From: JBBDIM01 sp040880405
GTDB lineage: Bacteria; Planctomycetota; Planctomycetia; Pirellulales; Pirellulaceae
NCBI GenBank assembly: GCA_040880405.1
Contig: JBBDIM010000068.1
Location: 1-5,743, forward strand
Direction: 5' to 3'
Length of the DNA stretch: 5,743 bases
Below are positions 5,701 through 5,743 of this stretch, one piece after another (the first letter of the stretch is position 1; the number at the start of each line of letters is the position of its first letter). The notes under the pieces are model-generated. The model saw only the letters and a list, made by a program, of their open reading frames with translations. It had not been told where the DNA came from and searched no databases. Both the position numbers and the translations under genes were made by a program.

Positions 5701-5743
5701 ACCCGTAATTGACCTTATCCCCTTCCAAACGCTCCATCTTGAA
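5701..5743. other. Window edge, nothing recognised
   Basis: These 43 bases follow the last inverted CGCGGAT copy. I see no start codon with a supporting ribosome site, no hairpin and no repeat. The next gene must lie beyond the window. Confidence 0.5.

Noticed and set aside
5514..5708. 64-codon open frame in the CGCGGAT region
   Set aside because: It is formed by the 10-bp repeats and their inverted copies. The composition follows the repeat, and no family is recognised.

Overview
The window is G+C-rich bacterial DNA with every gene on the + strand. It carries the tail of a HAD-type hydrolase gene, then gnd (6-phosphogluconate dehydrogenase), an SDR oxidoreductase gene, zwf (glucose-6-phosphate dehydrogenase) and a tRNA-dihydrouridine synthase gene. 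It ends in about 440 bp of non-coding sequence rich in repeats. The style of the proteins (especially the HAD tail with its GDAPGDYKAAEA block and the Dus GCPVKKVLGRCRGG block), the irregular Shine-Dalgarno sequences and the palindromic intergenic repeats suggest a planctomycete, perhaps a Gemmata relative. That placement is recalled from family resemblance and was not tested by search.

Layout: 2-277, 3' end of the HAD gene; 354-1796, gnd, complete, with all main catalytic and NADP-binding residues; 1852-2637, SDR with an intact Asn-Ser-Tyr-Lys tetrad and a C-terminal half resembling D-mannonate oxidoreductase (UxuB-type) proteins; 2727-4178, zwf, complete; 4251-5300, dus, complete with its catalytic Cys. 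The gaps are 76, 55, 89 and 72 bp. None holds a convincing terminator, so gnd-SDR-zwf may be co-transcribed. The zwf-dus gap holds a 15-bp tandem duplication and a possible promoter.

Metabolically, Zwf and Gnd are the two NADPH-forming dehydrogenases of the oxidative pentose phosphate pathway. The lactonase (pgl) that acts between them is not in this window. The SDR between them probably acts on a sugar acid or related polyol or keto sugar, but its substrate cannot be fixed from sequence. Dus modifies tRNA and has no obvious functional tie to the sugar genes.

The tail (5301-5743) is the least ordinary part. It holds two compact, symmetric, non-coding repeat elements placed 20 bp apart. One (5337-5506) is bounded by a perfect 20-bp inverted repeat built around CATGCCCACG. 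The other (5526-5700) is built from a CGCGGAT core repeated at 10-bp steps and present in both orientations. The second element also holds an 18-bp exact match to the gnd coding sequence. I saw no CRISPR array, tRNA, rRNA, transposase gene or defence system. Most of the window is ordinary central metabolism.
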